This document shows positions 1 through 9,685 of a stretch of DNA of 64,000 bases, piece by piece. Position 1 is the first letter of the stretch, and each line of letters opens with the position of its first letter. The position numbers and the translations under genes are program-made. This stretch comes from Wocania arenilitoris (GTDB taxonomy: Bacteria; Bacteroidota; Bacteroidia; Flavobacteriales; Flavobacteriaceae), in assembly GCF_021728535.1 (NCBI RefSeq), contig NZ_JAKKDU010000002.1, forward strand, positions 233,815 to 297,814, written 5' to 3'. The notes beneath the pieces were generated by a model. The model was not told the DNA's origin. It saw nothing but the letters and a program-made list of their open reading frames with translations, and searched no databases.

Positions 1-54
1 TTTGTCGCCATTTTCAAGTAGATTAACAATGTCTTTTTCTATGGATGAAATCAA
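1..54 (-). CDS. Partial N-terminus, possibly an ECF-type sigma factor
   Basis: Only about 18 residues are inside the window; the rest lies beyond the left edge. Reading starts at a TTG at 54-52, because an in-frame TAA lies just upstream and no ATG is available. The visible peptide is ISSIEKDIVNLLENGDK. The LLENGDK part resembles the opening of region 2 in extracytoplasmic-function sigma factors, where a short helix is followed by (K/N)GDxxAF. It lies about 70 nt downstream of murB on the same strand, so it may be cotranscribed. The call is an inference from a very short fragment, and the start codon is uncertain. Confidence 0.35.
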   Translation of the reverse strand, partial: MISSIEKDIVNLLENGDK

Positions 55-123
55 GATAAATTTGGTTTAAACGATACGTTTATTTGGTTAGTAATATTAC
101 CAAAGTTAGAAATTTCTTTTAGA

Positions 124-1137
124 TTATAGAATATTAACTTCGGCTTCTATTGAAATATTAAAAAGTCTTTTAATAGTTTTTTGAATTAATTTTGAAAGAT
201 TCAAAATATCAGAACCTTTGGCATTACTATAATTTACAAGTACTAAAGCTTGTTTTTTATGTACGCCGTAGTTGCCAAAACGCTTGCCTTTAAAGCCAGC
301 TTTTTCAATAAGCCAACCTGCAGGTATTTTTATTTTATCTTTAGAAATGGTATAACTTGGCATTTCTGGAAAATTTTCGAGTAAGGTGTTGTAATGAGCT
401 TTTGAAATCACAGGGTTTTTAAAAAAACTACCACTATTACCAATCTCTTTTGGGTTTGGTAATTTGCTTTTGCGAATAGCAATTACAGCTTTAGAAACTT
501 CTTTAATGGTTGGTTTTGTTATGCCCATTTTTTCAAGTTGAGTTGTAATGCTACCGTAATTAATATTTAATTTATGTTTATTTTTAGTGAGTTTAAAAGT
601 AACGCTTGTAATAATATATTTTCCTTTTTCTTGTTGTTTGAATATAGAATTTCGGTAACCAAAATCACAATCAGTATTAGAAAATGATTTTAGTTGGTTG
701 GTTTCTAAAGAAAGTCCTTCACAAGAAACAAAAGTGTCTTTTAATTCTACACCGTAAGCACCAATGTTTTGAATAGGAGCAGTACCAACATTTCCAGGTA
801 TTAATGATAAATTTTCAACACCTCCAAAATCATGTTTTAAACACCAAAGTACAAATTCGTGCCAGTTTTCGCCAGCATTTGCTTTTACAGTTGCAGAATT
901 TTCATCTTCAGAAATTATAGTAATTCCTTTTAAGTTGATATGAATAACTAAAGCTTCTTGGTTTTTGGTAAGTAACAAATTGCTGCCTCCTCCTAAAATT
1001 AATTTATTAGGGAAGTCTTTTAATGATAAAACAACCTTTAATTCATTGAGATTTGAAACCGTTACAAAATGTTTTGCAAGTACATCAATACCAAAAGTAT
1101 TGTAGGGTTTTAAAGATATATTTTCTTTAATCTTCAC
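124..1137 (-). CDS. murB: UDP-N-acetylenolpyruvoylglucosamine reductase (MurB)
   Basis: A cytoplasmic flavoenzyme that uses NADPH to reduce UDP-GlcNAc-enolpyruvate to UDP-MurNAc, the second committed step of peptidoglycan precursor synthesis. The 337-aa length fits a type I MurB. The FAD-binding loop GGGSNLLL is at residues 49-56, the PIQNIGAYG segment at 121-129, the YRNS element of type I enzymes near 161, and GSFFKNP with the general-acid serine near 236. Translation starts at GTG. The stop of the upstream aminotransferase and this start share one base (TAGTG), so the two genes are probably translationally coupled. Confidence 0.95.
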   Translation of the reverse strand: MKIKENISLKPYNTFGIDVLAKHFVTVSNLNELKVVLSLKDFPNKLILGGGSNLLLTKNQEALVIHINLKGITIISEDENSATVKANAGENWHEFVLWCLKHDFGGVENLSLIPGNVGTAPIQNIGAYGVELKDTFVSCEGLSLETNQLKSFSNTDCDFGYRNSIFKQQEKGKYIITSVTFKLTKNKHKLNINYGSITTQLEKMGITKPTIKEVSKAVIAIRKSKLPNPKEIGNSGSFFKNPVISKAHYNTLLENFPEMPSYTISKDKIKIPAGWLIEKAGFKGKRFGNYGVHKKQALVLVNYSNAKGSDILNLSKLIQKTIKRLFNISIEAEVNIL

Positions 1138-2327
1138 TAGTCTTTATAAACTTTTAAAGCTTCTTTTATAATATTCACAGCTTTAATTAGGCTTTCTTTG
1201 TTAAGTACGTAGGCTATACGAATTTGGTTTAAACCAACACCTGGAGTTGAGTAAAATCCACCTGCAGGAGCAACCATAACAGTTTCTCCATTAACGTCGA
1301 AATTTTCTAAAAGCCATTTCGCAAAATTATCAGAATTTTTTATTGGCAATTCTACAATGCAATAAAAAGCCCCTTTTGGTTTAGCTACTTTAAGACCATC
1401 AATTTTTTGTAATTCACTAATTAAAATGTTTCTTCTCTCAACATATTCTTCAATTACATCATCAAAGTAACTTTGTGGGGTGTCTAAAGCAGCTTCGCTT
1501 GCAATTTGTGCTAACGTTGGTGGGCTTAAGCGAGCTTGGGCAAATTTTAAGGCGGTTTGTATTACAGTTTTGTTTTTAGACACCAAACAACCAATTCTTG
1601 CACCACACATACTGTAGCGTTTTGAAACTGAATCAATCATAATAGCATAATCTTCAAGTTCAGTTTCTTGCATTATCGAGTAGTGTGTATTGCCATCGTA
1701 TGCAAATTCTCGGTAAACTTCATCAGCAATCAAAAATAAATCGTGCTTTTTAACAATAGCTGCTAATTTTTCAATTTCTTCTTTGGAGTACAAATAGCCT
1801 GTTGGATTTCCTGGGTTGCAAATTAAAATAGCTTTTGTTTTTGATGTAATTAATTTTTCAAACTCTTCAATTGGAGGTAATGCAAAATTATCTTCAATCT
1901 TAGAAATAACAGGAACAACTTTTACAGCCGAAGCTGTTGAAAACCCGTTATAATTAGCATAAAATGGTTCTGGAATAATAATTTCATCATCTACATCCAT
2001 AATACTTCCAAAAGCAAAAAGAAGAGCCTCACTACCACCTGTTGTTACAATAATATCGTTGTGGTTAACACCAATATCATGCTTTTTGTAATAAGCTGAA
2101 ATTTTTTGTCTGTAAACCTCAGAACCTTCAGATCTTGAGTATGCTAAAATATCAATATTACTATTTTTAATAGCCTGTAAAGCAATTTCTGGGGTTTTAA
2201 TATCGGGTTGACCAATATTTAAATAATAAATGAATTTACCTTTTTTTACCGCTTCTTCTGCAAACGGAACCAGTTTCCTAATAGGAGATTGTGGCATTAA
2301 TTGCCCTTTTTTTGATATTGTTGGCAT
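1137..2327 (-). CDS. PLP-dependent class I/II aminotransferase (aspartate-type)
   Basis: A fold-type I aminotransferase of 396 aa, of the size and pattern of bacterial aspartate/tyrosine aminotransferases. Visible landmarks are NPGNPTG at 171-177, the pyridoxal-contacting Asp in ADEVY near 202, the PLP Schiff-base lysine in SVSKRYS (about K236) and the phosphate-binding GARIG near 242-246. It transfers amino groups between an amino acid and 2-oxoglutarate in the cytoplasm. The exact substrate cannot be read from sequence; aspartate or an aromatic amino acid are both possible. It is the first gene of a coupled pair with murB, overlapping it by one base. Confidence 0.88.
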   Translation of the reverse strand: MPTISKKGQLMPQSPIRKLVPFAEEAVKKGKFIYYLNIGQPDIKTPEIALQAIKNSNIDILAYSRSEGSEVYRQKISAYYKKHDIGVNHNDIIVTTGGSEALLFAFGSIMDVDDEIIIPEPFYANYNGFSTASAVKVVPVISKIEDNFALPPIEEFEKLITSKTKAILICNPGNPTGYLYSKEEIEKLAAIVKKHDLFLIADEVYREFAYDGNTHYSIMQETELEDYAIMIDSVSKRYSMCGARIGCLVSKNKTVIQTALKFAQARLSPPTLAQIASEAALDTPQSYFDDVIEEYVERRNILISELQKIDGLKVAKPKGAFYCIVELPIKNSDNFAKWLLENFDVNGETVMVAPAGGFYSTPGVGLNQIRIAYVLNKESLIKAVNIIKEALKVYKD

Positions 2328-2452
2328 TAAAAAAGTATTATATAATGCAAAGTTGAGAAAATTATCTTAAAGTTTTTTTAAAAAACTACTATAAATGTTA
2401 ATGATATTGTAAAGATTAGTAAATTCATGGAAGAAATATTTAATGTGCATAC

Positions 2453-3790
2453 GTGAAAAAAGTTTTAACTCTTATTATAATCTTTTTTTGTTTGAGTAAT
2501 CTTACGTATTCTCAAAGCAAGTTTGTTATTCAAAATAAAAAAGGGTCAAATAAAATAAAGTTTAAACTCATAAATAATTTAATAGTAATTCCTGTTGAAA
2601 TTAATGGTGTAGAACTATCTTTTTTATTAGATACAGGTGTTAGTAAACCTATAATTTTTAATTTTCTAAATGTTTCTGATACTTTAAAAATTAAAAACGC
2701 TGAAAAGATATTTTTAAGAGGTTTAGGCGAGGGCGAATCGGTTGAGGCCTTAAAATCTAAAAATAATGTTTTTAGAATTGGTGATGCTATTAAATTAAAT
2801 CAAGATTTATATGCTGTATATGATGCAAATTTAAATTTTGCACCAAGATTAGGTGTGCCAATTCATGGTATTTTAGGTTTTGATTTGTTTAAAGACTTAG
2901 TTGTAGAAATAAATTATTCGCATAAATATATTAGAATAACAGAGCCCAATAAATTTAAGTATAAAGATTGTAAAAAATGCGAAAAATTTAATATAGAGTT
3001 TTACAATAATAAACCCTATATAAATGCTAAAGTGAAAATTAATAACAAACAAATACCAGTAAAATTATTGATTGATTCTGGAGGAAGTGATGCACTGTGG
3101 TTGTTTGAAGATGATACTTTAGGAATTGTATCAAGCAATAAGTATTTTGAAGATTTTTTAGGTCATGGGCTTAGTGGAAGTGTTTATGGTAAACGTTCTA
3201 AAATAGATGAGTTTTCATTAAATAGATTTGTTCTTAAAAGAGCAAATGTGGCTTTTCCAGATTCTACATCCATTTCTTTTGCAAAAAAATTCGCTGGACG
3301 TAATGGCAGTTTAGCAGGTAATATTTTAAAACGTTTTAATGTTATAATGGATTACAGAAGAGCTACTGTAATCTTTAAAAAAAATGGATACTTTAAAGAA
3401 GAGTTTAGTTATAATAAAAGTGGAATTGAATTAGCACATAATGGAGTTAGGTTAGTAAAAGAAAGAGAAAACAGTGTTTCTAATGATTATGGTTTAAACA
3501 ACAAAACTGGCGAAAATGGAACAAAAATTATTTTTGATACAGGATATAAATTTTCATTAAAACCAGCATATGCTATAGTAGAATTAAGAATGAATTCTCC
3601 AGCTCAAAAAGCAGGGTTAAAAAATGGTGATATTGTTTTGTACATAAACGGAAAACCAACTCATCAATTCTCATTACAAGAAATAATGTATAAGTTTTAT
3701 GAAGATGATGGCACAAAAATAAGATTAAGAATAGATAGAGGCGGAGTTGTTTTAAACTATTCTTTTGTGCTAGAAGATTTTTTCAAATAA
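2453..3790 (+). CDS. Secreted retropepsin-like aspartyl protease with C-terminal PDZ domain
   Basis: 445 aa starting at GTG with an N-terminal signal peptide (hydrophobic to about residue 20, cleavage near YSQS). Two retropepsin-type half-domains are visible, with FLLDTG (D60) and LLIDSGG (D208), each the expected catalytic Asp. A PDZ domain follows at about 365-440, with SPAQKAGLKNGDIVLYING as its core. Proteins of this layout are common in Bacteroidota and act in the periplasm or at the cell surface; substrates are unknown. It is monocistronic, diverging from the murB pair and converging on the DUF1573 gene across a shared terminator hairpin. Confidence 0.85.
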   Translation: MKKVLTLIIIFFCLSNLTYSQSKFVIQNKKGSNKIKFKLINNLIVIPVEINGVELSFLLDTGVSKPIIFNFLNVSDTLKIKNAEKIFLRGLGEGESVEALKSKNNVFRIGDAIKLNQDLYAVYDANLNFAPRLGVPIHGILGFDLFKDLVVEINYSHKYIRITEPNKFKYKDCKKCEKFNIEFYNNKPYINAKVKINNKQIPVKLLIDSGGSDALWLFEDDTLGIVSSNKYFEDFLGHGLSGSVYGKRSKIDEFSLNRFVLKRANVAFPDSTSISFAKKFAGRNGSLAGNILKRFNVIMDYRRATVIFKKNGYFKEEFSYNKSGIELAHNGVRLVKERENSVSNDYGLNNKTGENGTKIIFDTGYKFSLKPAYAIVELRMNSPAQKAGLKNGDIVLYINGKPTHQFSLQEIMYKFYEDDGTKIRLRIDRGGVVLNYSFVLEDFFK

Positions 3791-3820
3791 CAAAGCCCGA
3801 AAATTAATGTTTGGGCTTTG
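3791..3820. terminator. Bidirectional terminator hairpin between convergent genes
   Basis: A perfect 8-bp stem (CAAAGCCC at 3791-3798, GGGCTTTG at 3813-3820) begins right after the protease stop codon. AAA and TTT bases can extend the stem inside the loop. It lies between two convergent genes and could end transcription from both sides. The T-rich tract after it on the plus strand is weak. Confidence 0.65.
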
Positions 3821-3842
3821 TTAATTCATTTTGATTAAAGTA

Positions 3843-4268
3843 TTATTGTTCTATAACACTTTTATCTTTTTTTTCCAAGACACTTTCTTTACTAGAATCT
3901 ACAACTACTCCTTTAATTTTTAATGCAACTGTTGGTGTTTCAGCATTAGAAATAACGGTAATAGTTTTTCTAATAGGCATTACTCTTTTGGTGTCATACT
4001 TTACTTCTATTTCACCAGTTTGTCCTGGTAATATTGGCTCATTTGGTTTTTTTGGTATAGTACATCCGCAAGTAGAAGATACTTTTGAAATTATTAGAGG
4101 CGCATTTCCTGTATTGGTAAACTCAAAAATTCTTACACCATCAGATCCTTTTTCAATAGTTCCGTAATCAATGGTCTCTGATTTAAATTCTATTTTTGCC
4201 ATTTTGTCTTGTGCATTAACAGAATAACTAATCAGTCCGATAAATAAAATTGTAATTAATTGTTTCAT
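3843..4268 (-). CDS. DUF1573 domain secreted protein
   Basis: About 141 aa. A start at 4322 is possible, but the ATG at 4268 gives a proper signal peptide (MKQLITILFIGLISYSVNAQ) and leaves the promoter box at 4292-4299 outside the gene, so I use it. The mature part is a single immunoglobulin-like beta domain of the DUF1573 family. It has the hallmark pattern EFTNTGNAPLIISKVSSTCG and a CGCTIPKKP segment, followed by PGQTGEIEVKYDT. Such proteins are exported and common in Bacteroidota. No biochemical role is established. The C-terminus is a short charged tail. Confidence 0.85.
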   Translation of the reverse strand: MKQLITILFIGLISYSVNAQDKMAKIEFKSETIDYGTIEKGSDGVRIFEFTNTGNAPLIISKVSSTCGCTIPKKPNEPILPGQTGEIEVKYDTKRVMPIRKTITVISNAETPTVALKIKGVVVDSSKESVLEKKDKSVIEQ

Positions 4269-4291
4269 TACTTTTAATTTTAAATTCAAGT

Positions 4292-4323
4292 CAAACATAG
4301 GTACTTTTTCCACAATCTGCAAA
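4292..4323 (-). promoter_or_regulatory. Bacteroidota-type promoter for the DUF1573 gene
   Basis: On the minus strand a -33 TTTG (4323-4320) is followed after 20 nt by TATGTTTG (4299-4292), matching TAnnTTTG. The -7 box ends 23 nt before the ATG at 4268, which supports that start. The rest of the roughly 320-nt gap up to valS holds no convincing gene. Confidence 0.6.
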
Positions 4324-4552
4324 AATAATAGACGTAATACGCAAATGTTGACATATTCAACTTAGTTATGAGTACAAATAGCTTTTCTTTTTATGTAAGA
4401 AAACTATATAGAATCAACTTTATTAATTGTTATTATAGTTTCCGTTTGATGGTTTATATTTAATATAATTGTCAAACGCAATTCGCATTTCAAGAATTCA
4501 AACTAAATGTAAACTTTTTGTCATGCTCATTTCACAGAAAAAGAAATATAAG

Positions 4553-4560
4553 TACTTTTG
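4553..4560 (+). promoter_or_regulatory. Candidate -7 element for valS
   Basis: TACTTTTG followed by CAC fits the Bacteroidota -7 consensus TAnnTTTG(C) and lies 30 nt before the valS ATG. I see no good -33 TTTG at the usual distance, so this is a half-supported promoter. Confidence 0.45.
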
Positions 4561-4590
4561 CACATTAATACTCAATAACTATTCCAAAGT

Positions 4591-7224
4591 ATGCAAATTC
4601 CATCAAAATATGATGCAAGTCAAGTAGAAGGTAAATGGTACGATTACTGGATGAAAAACAACTATTTTCATTCAGAGCCAGATGAAAGAGAACCTTATAC
4701 TATTGTAATTCCGCCACCAAACGTTACAGGTGTATTGCATATGGGGCATATGTTGAATAATACCATTCAGGATGTGTTGATTCGTCGTGCACGTTTGCAA
4801 GGAAAAAATGCCTGTTGGGTACCTGGTACAGACCACGCATCTATTGCTACCGAGGCTAAAGTAGTAGCTAAATTAAAGGAACAAGGAATTGATAAAAATG
4901 ATTTAACCCGAGATGAATTTTTAAAGCATGCTTGGGATTGGACGCACGAATATGGCGGTGTTATTCTAGAACAGTTAAAAAAACTTGGTTGTTCTTGCGA
5001 TTGGGATAGAACTAAATTTACTATGGATGACGACATGTCAGAATCTGTTATTAAGGTTTTTGTTGATTTATACAACAAAGGCTTAATTTACAGAGGTTAC
5101 CGCATGGTGAATTGGGATCCTGAAGCAAAAACAACACTTTCTGATGAAGAGGTTGAATATGTTGAAAAACAAGGGAAATTATATTATGTAAAGTATAAAG
5201 TTGAAGGGAGCGATGATACTTTAACTATAGCTACTACACGACCTGAAACTATCTTGGGCGACACCGCCATTTGTATCAATCCAAATGATGAACGCCATCA
5301 AAACCTAAAGGGTAAAAAAGCTATTGTGCCTATTTGTAACCGTATTATTCCTATTATTGAAGATGATTACGTAGATGTTGAATTCGGGACAGGTTGTTTA
5401 AAAGTTACGCCAGCACATGATGAAAACGATAAGGTTTTAGGTGATAAATACAATCTTGAAGTAATTGATATTTTTAACGAAGATGCTACATTAAATGCCT
5501 TTGGAATGCATTATGAAGGTAAGGACAGATTTGCGGTTCGAAAAGAAATTGTAAAAGAACTTAAAGAAAAAGGACATATTCTTAAAATTGAAGATTATAA
5601 TAATCGCGTAGGCATCTCAGAACGTACAAAAGCCATTATAGAACCACGATTATCAGATCAGTGGTTTTTAAAAATGGAAGAATTAGCAAAACCTGCTTTA
5701 AAAGCAGTTTTAAGTGAAAATTCAGATATTAAACTATTCCCAAAAAAGTTCCTAAACACTTATCGCCATTGGATGGAAAACATTCGCGATTGGAATATTT
5801 CGCGCCAATTATTATGGGGACAACAAATTCCTGCATATTATTACGGCAATGGAAAAGAAGACTTTGTAGTTGCAGAAAGCATAACAGATGCACTTGCTTT
5901 AGCAAAAGAAAAAACAGGAAAAGATAATTTAAAAGCAAAAGATTTAAAACAAGAAACAGACGCTTTAGACACTTGGTTTTCGTCTTGGTTATGGCCAATT
6001 AGTGTGTTTGATGGGATTAGAAACCCCGAAAATGAAGATGTTAAATACTATTACCCTACCAACGATTTGGTTACAGGACCAGATATTTTATTCTTTTGGG
6101 TTGCACGAATGATTGTTGCGGGTTACGAATATAAAAACGAAAAACCTTTTGAGAATGTTTACTTAACAGGACTTGTACGCGATAAGCAACGCCGAAAAAT
6201 GAGTAAATCTTTAGGAAACTCTCCCGATGCCTTAAAACTTATTGAAACTTACGGAGCAGATGGTGTTCGTGTTGGGTTATTGCTGAGTTCTGCCGCTGGA
6301 AACGATTTAATGTTTGATGAAGCTTTATGTAATCAAGGTAAAGGGTTTGCTAATAAAATATGGAATGCTTTTAGGTTAATTAATGGATGGGAAGTAGCCG
6401 ATATTAATAAGTCAGAATCTTCTAAAATAGCCGTTGATTGGTTTGAATCTAAATTTCAAAAAGTATTAAATGAAATAGAAGATCATTTTAGAAAATATCG
6501 ATTGAGTGATGCTTTAATGAGCATGTATAAGTTGATTTACGATGATTTCTGCGGATGGTTTTTAGAAATGATAAAGCCTGCATACCAGCAGCCCATTGAT
6601 AAGAAAACTTACGATGCAGCTATTTCCATCTTAGAAAATAATTTAAAAATATTGCATCCGTTTATGCCATTTTTAACTGAAGAAATTTGGCAGCATATTA
6701 CACAAAGAACACCTAATGAGGCTTTAATTGTTTCTAGTTACCCTGAAAGTAAGCTAATTAATGAGACTTTAATTACAGAATTTGATTTTGCTTCCGAAGT
6801 TATTTCGGGTATTCGTACCATTAGAAAACAAAAGAATATTCCTTTTAAAGATGCTATAGAATTTTCGGTTATTAATAATGAGAATTCAACCAAAACATTT
6901 GATGGTGTTATACAGAAATTAGGTAACCTTGAAGCTATTAATTATGTTTCTGAAACTGTTGATGGAGCTTTAACTTTTAGAGTAAAATCTAACGAGTATT
7001 TTGTGCCTATGGCAGGAGCCATTGATGTTGAAGCCGAAATAAAAAAGCTTACAGAAGAGTTAAATTACACAGAAGGGTTTTTAAAATCAGTACAAAAAAA
7101 GCTTTCAAACGAAAGGTTTGTTAATAATGCACCAAAACAAGTAGTTAGCAGCGAAAAGAAAAAAGAAGCCGATGCTTTAGCTAAAATTGAAACCTTAAAG
7201 GCTAGTTTAGCGAGTTTGAATTAG
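4591..7224 (+). CDS. valS: Valyl-tRNA synthetase
   Basis: A class Ia aminoacyl-tRNA synthetase of 877 aa that charges tRNA-Val. The HIGH signature appears as HMGH at 50-53 after PPPNVTG. An editing (CP1) domain with [12 protein letters not shown] follows, and the KMSKS loop is intact near residues 536-540 ([11 protein letters not shown]). The C-terminus is a charged coiled-coil arm typical of ValS, which contacts tRNA. It is monocistronic, converging on the ACBP-psd-cdsA operon. Several long open frames antisense to it are shadows. Confidence 0.97.
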   Translation: MQIPSKYDASQVEGKWYDYWMKNNYFHSEPDEREPYTIVIPPPNVTGVLHMGHMLNNTIQDVLIRRARLQGKNACWVPGTDHASIATEAKVVAKLKEQGIDKNDLTRDEFLKHAWDWTHEYGGVILEQLKKLGCSCDWDRTKFTMDDDMSESVIKVFVDLYNKGLIYRGYRMVNWDPEAKTTLSDEEVEYVEKQGKLYYVKYKVEGSDDTLTIATTRPETILGDTAICINPNDERHQNLKGKKAIVPICNRIIPIIEDDYVDVEFGTGCLKVTPAHDENDKVLGDKYNLEVIDIFNEDATLNAFGMHYEGKDRFAVRKEIVKELKEKGHILKIEDYNNRVGISERTKAIIEPRLSDQWFLKMEELAKPALKAVLSENSDIKLFPKKFLNTYRHWMENIRDWNISRQLLWGQQIPAYYYGNGKEDFVVAESITDALALAKEKTGKDNLKAKDLKQETDALDTWFSSWLWPISVFDGIRNPENEDVKYYYPTNDLVTGPDILFFWVARMIVAGYEYKNEKPFENVYLTGLVRDKQRRKMSKSLGNSPDALKLIETYGADGVRVGLLLSSAAGNDLMFDEALCNQGKGFANKIWNAFRLINGWEVADINKSESSKIAVDWFESKFQKVLNEIEDHFRKYRLSDALMSMYKLIYDDFCGWFLEMIKPAYQQPIDKKTYDAAISILENNLKILHPFMPFLTEEIWQHITQRTPNEALIVSSYPESKLINETLITEFDFASEVISGIRTIRKQKNIPFKDAIEFSVINNENSTKTFDGVIQKLGNLEAINYVSETVDGALTFRVKSNEYFVPMAGAIDVEAEIKKLTEELNYTEGFLKSVQKKLSNERFVNNAPKQVVSSEKKKEADALAKIETLKASLASLN

Positions 7225-7288
7225 GTTAGTTTAGTGGCTCCGTATAAGAATAGTTGCAATTTTATATACATCTCAAGCGTGTAAACAC

Positions 7289-7555
7289 TTACTTCCTATA
7301 CAAAAAATAATTATTCACTAAATCAATATAGTTTTGTTTAGCCTTGTCTTCGGTAATATTTTTGGCTTGAAATAAAGCATTGGTTTTAAAGGCATTAATT
7401 ATGGGTTTTTTGCTACGCGGTCTGCCGTAATCGTTTGTGGCTATTTTGTAATAAGCATAAAGTTTTAATAGGGTATCGGCAGGAAAAGGTTCAGTATGAG
7501 CATTTACACGTGCAACAGCATTTCTAAATTCTATGTCTAACTTTTTGTTACTCAT
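7289..7555 (-). CDS. Acyl-CoA-binding protein
   Basis: An 88-aa cytoplasmic four-helix protein of the ACBP family. The pattern LLKLYAYYKIATNDYGRPRSKK corresponds to the conserved LYxLYKQATxGD...P region, and the end IDLVNNYFLY to the Y-(I/V)-x-L-V motif. The central KAKWDAW stretch of eukaryotic ACBPs is only loosely kept (NAFKTNALFQAKNI). It would bind and buffer long-chain acyl-CoA esters. It is the last gene of the LUD-cdsA-psd operon and overlaps psd by 8 nt, which links it to phospholipid synthesis by context. Confidence 0.8.
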   Translation of the reverse strand: MSNKKLDIEFRNAVARVNAHTEPFPADTLLKLYAYYKIATNDYGRPRSKKPIINAFKTNALFQAKNITEDKAKQNYIDLVNNYFLYRK

Positions 7556-8204
7556 TTACTTCTGCAATAACACTTTCTCCACCACGCACTTTTTGGTTAA
7601 GCTGCACGTTTATTTTAGTATTTAAAGGCAAAAACAGATCTACTCGCGATCCAAATTTTATAAAACCAGAATCTGCACCTTGAACAGCTTTATTGTTTTG
7701 TTTTGCATAATTAACTATACGTTTTGCCAAAGCACCTGCTATTTGTCTATAAAGTACTTTTCCGTAAGCTTCGTTTTCTACAACAACGGTTGTGCGTTCG
7801 TTTTCTTCACTCGCTTTAGGATGCCATGCCACTAAATATTTTCCTGGGTGATACTTGCTGTAAATAACATGACCACCAATAGGGTAGCGCGTTACATGTA
7901 CATTTATTGGAGACATAAATACACTAACTTGTAGGCGCTTGTCTTTAAAATATTCTTTTTCAAAAACCTCTTCAATAACTACAACTTTACCATCTACAGG
8001 AGAAACTACATGTTTATCGTTAAATGAGGTACGCCGTTTAGGGTTTCTAAAAAATTGAAGAATTAATATAAAAAAGCCTAATAATAAAATTAAAACCAAT
8101 GTTCGTAACCATGCCGCAGTTATAAAACTATCTACTAACAAAAATGAAGCGACAATAATAATCAGTGTTATAAATATAATTTTATGGCCTTCTTTATGAA
8201 ACAT
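7548..8204 (-). CDS. psd: Phosphatidylserine decarboxylase proenzyme
   Basis: Makes phosphatidylethanolamine from phosphatidylserine at the inner membrane. The 218-aa size is the short PSD-A type. It has an N-terminal hydrophobic hairpin (residues about 9-50), conserved FRNP and SPVDGKVV, SPINVHVTRYPIGG, and near the C-terminus the GS self-cleavage site in KFGSRVD. The serine there becomes the pyruvoyl group after autocatalytic cleavage. It overlaps cdsA by 11 nt and ACBP by 8 nt, so it is tightly coupled in the operon. Confidence 0.93.
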   Translation of the reverse strand: MFHKEGHKIIFITLIIIVASFLLVDSFITAAWLRTLVLILLLGFFILILQFFRNPKRRTSFNDKHVVSPVDGKVVVIEEVFEKEYFKDKRLQVSVFMSPINVHVTRYPIGGHVIYSKYHPGKYLVAWHPKASEENERTTVVVENEAYGKVLYRQIAGALAKRIVNYAKQNNKAVQGADSGFIKFGSRVDLFLPLNTKINVQLNQKVRGGESVIAEVNE

Positions 8205-9003
8205 ATTGTAAAATTCTTAAAAATAAATATATAAAAGGTGCTGCAAAAATAATACTATCTAGTCTATCTAGCAATCCGCCATGTCCTGGCATAATTATAC
8301 CACTGTCTTTAACATTGGCTTGACGTTTAAATTTAGATTCTATTAAATCTCCTAAAGTTCCAAATACGCTAATAATAATACTTAAAATTAGCCAATTAGT
8401 AAAATTTAGTGTTTGTGTAAAGGTAGCAATAAAATAGCTTGCTATACACGAAAAAAACAAACCGCCTAAAAAGCCTTCAAAGGTTTTTTTAGGAGAAATT
8501 TTTTCAAATAATTTTTGTTTTCCGAAGTTTTTGCCAACTAAAAAAGCAAACGAATCGTTAACCCAAACCAAAATAAAAGTACCTAACAGTACACTTGGAT
8601 TATAATTTACAATAAGAATTAAAAACACAAAAGCACTTGAAAGATAAAAGGTTGTAAGTATAAATCGTTTAGAGCTAAATAGCGGAATGGTTTTTTCTGA
8701 AAACAAATCTTTTATTAAAAACAACTGCACAAAAATGCTAATTACCATTAAAATTTGTGTAGCCTCGTCTAAGCCTGTATTAGTATTTAAAACCAATTGC
8801 CAATAGCCAAAAACGAGATAAAGTATTATAAAAATAAAGTAGGGTACTATACTTTTTAGCTGGATGAGTTTCATGAATTCTCCTATACATATTAAGCCAA
8901 AAACAAAAAAAAGTATAATTATAGCATGTTGGTTAAATAAACAGCCAATTAATAGTAAAACGTAAATTAAACCAGATACGGTTCGTATTAAGGTTTCTTT
9001 CAT
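8194..9003 (-). CDS. cdsA: Phosphatidate cytidylyltransferase
   Basis: A 269-aa polytopic membrane enzyme that makes CDP-diacylglycerol from phosphatidic acid and CTP, the precursor of phosphatidylserine for the psd enzyme encoded next. About seven to eight hydrophobic segments are visible. The family signature is present: SPKKTFEGFLGG, then GDLIESKFKR, then KDSGIIMPGHGGLLDRLDS near the C-terminus, which carries the metal-binding aspartates. It lies 5 nt after the LUD gene and overlaps psd by 11 nt. Confidence 0.95.
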   Translation of the reverse strand: MKETLIRTVSGLIYVLLLIGCLFNQHAIIILFFVFGLICIGEFMKLIQLKSIVPYFIFIILYLVFGYWQLVLNTNTGLDEATQILMVISIFVQLFLIKDLFSEKTIPLFSSKRFILTTFYLSSAFVFLILIVNYNPSVLLGTFILVWVNDSFAFLVGKNFGKQKLFEKISPKKTFEGFLGGLFFSCIASYFIATFTQTLNFTNWLILSIIISVFGTLGDLIESKFKRQANVKDSGIIMPGHGGLLDRLDSIIFAAPFIYLFLRILQYVS

Positions 9004-9008
9004 CTGTT

Positions 9009-9617
9009 TTATAAATCTTCTAAAAGTAACAGGTATAGGTTTTTTGCACTACTACCATAGCTTAAAAAATCTTTATCATCTTCAGATTTAAAGTGTTTTA
9101 TAGTAGTAATATTTGTTGGGATTTTTTGTCTGTTTTTAGATTTTATACCACGTAAACCTTCGCCAATATTTTCAACAATTTGGCTAGTGGTAGCAAAAAC
9201 AATGAAGTTTAAAGGTAATTCTGGTAACTTTTTCTCGTAAATCTGTTTAGAAGAAATTAATAAAGAACCATCATTGGCAATTAAGTTTTCGCATGTAGTT
9301 AAGAAAAAAGTTGAGTCGCTAATTTTTGCTGTAGTTTGTAAATTAGAATTCTTGAATTTATCTTTTAGGTTATCGTCTAAGAGAAGTGTTTTTTCATCAT
9401 CCCATTTATTTTCGTCAATAATGTTTTGCAAGTTTTGGAATACTTCGTTTAAATCTTCGCAATACAAAAACTTACCACCATTAGCTTTAAAGTTTATGGT
9501 AAACCTTTCGTCTATTGGTAGTTTAACTTCTGGCATATATTTGCCTCGATCATTTGATTTTAGTTCTTCCTGAAAGTTATCAGATTTAGAACCAAATATT
9601 TTTCTAAAAAGACTCAT
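9009..9617 (-). CDS. LUD domain protein (LutC/DUF162-like)
   Basis: A 202-aa soluble protein of the LUD (LutB/LutC, DUF162) type. The pattern ATTCENLIANDGSLL and the later PLNFIVFATTSQIVENIGEGL match the family core. In lactate utilisation operons such proteins work with LutA and LutB, but none of those genes is here. Instead it leads the phospholipid operon, directly after an embedded promoter, and its function in this setting is not known to me. Confidence 0.7.
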   Translation of the reverse strand: MSLFRKIFGSKSDNFQEELKSNDRGKYMPEVKLPIDERFTINFKANGGKFLYCEDLNEVFQNLQNIIDENKWDDEKTLLLDDNLKDKFKNSNLQTTAKISDSTFFLTTCENLIANDGSLLISSKQIYEKKLPELPLNFIVFATTSQIVENIGEGLRGIKSKNRQKIPTNITTIKHFKSEDDKDFLSYGSSAKNLYLLLLEDL

Positions 9618-9656
9618 TTAGATTGTTGCTATTAACTCAATTTTCATGGGTTTTAT

Positions 9657-9685
9657 CAAATATAAAAAATCTTAAATTAACCAAA
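9657..9685 (-). promoter_or_regulatory. Promoter of the LUD-cdsA-psd-ACBP operon
   Basis: On the minus strand TTTG (9685-9682), 17 nt, TATATTTG (9664-9657). The -7 box lies 39 nt before the LUD ATG. The -33 TTTG lies in the loop of the ftsH terminator hairpin, so terminator and promoter overlap physically. Confidence 0.6.

Noticed and set aside
4767..5998. Long antisense open frames inside valS
   Set aside because: They are shadows of a highly conserved gene, with no promoter or family match.
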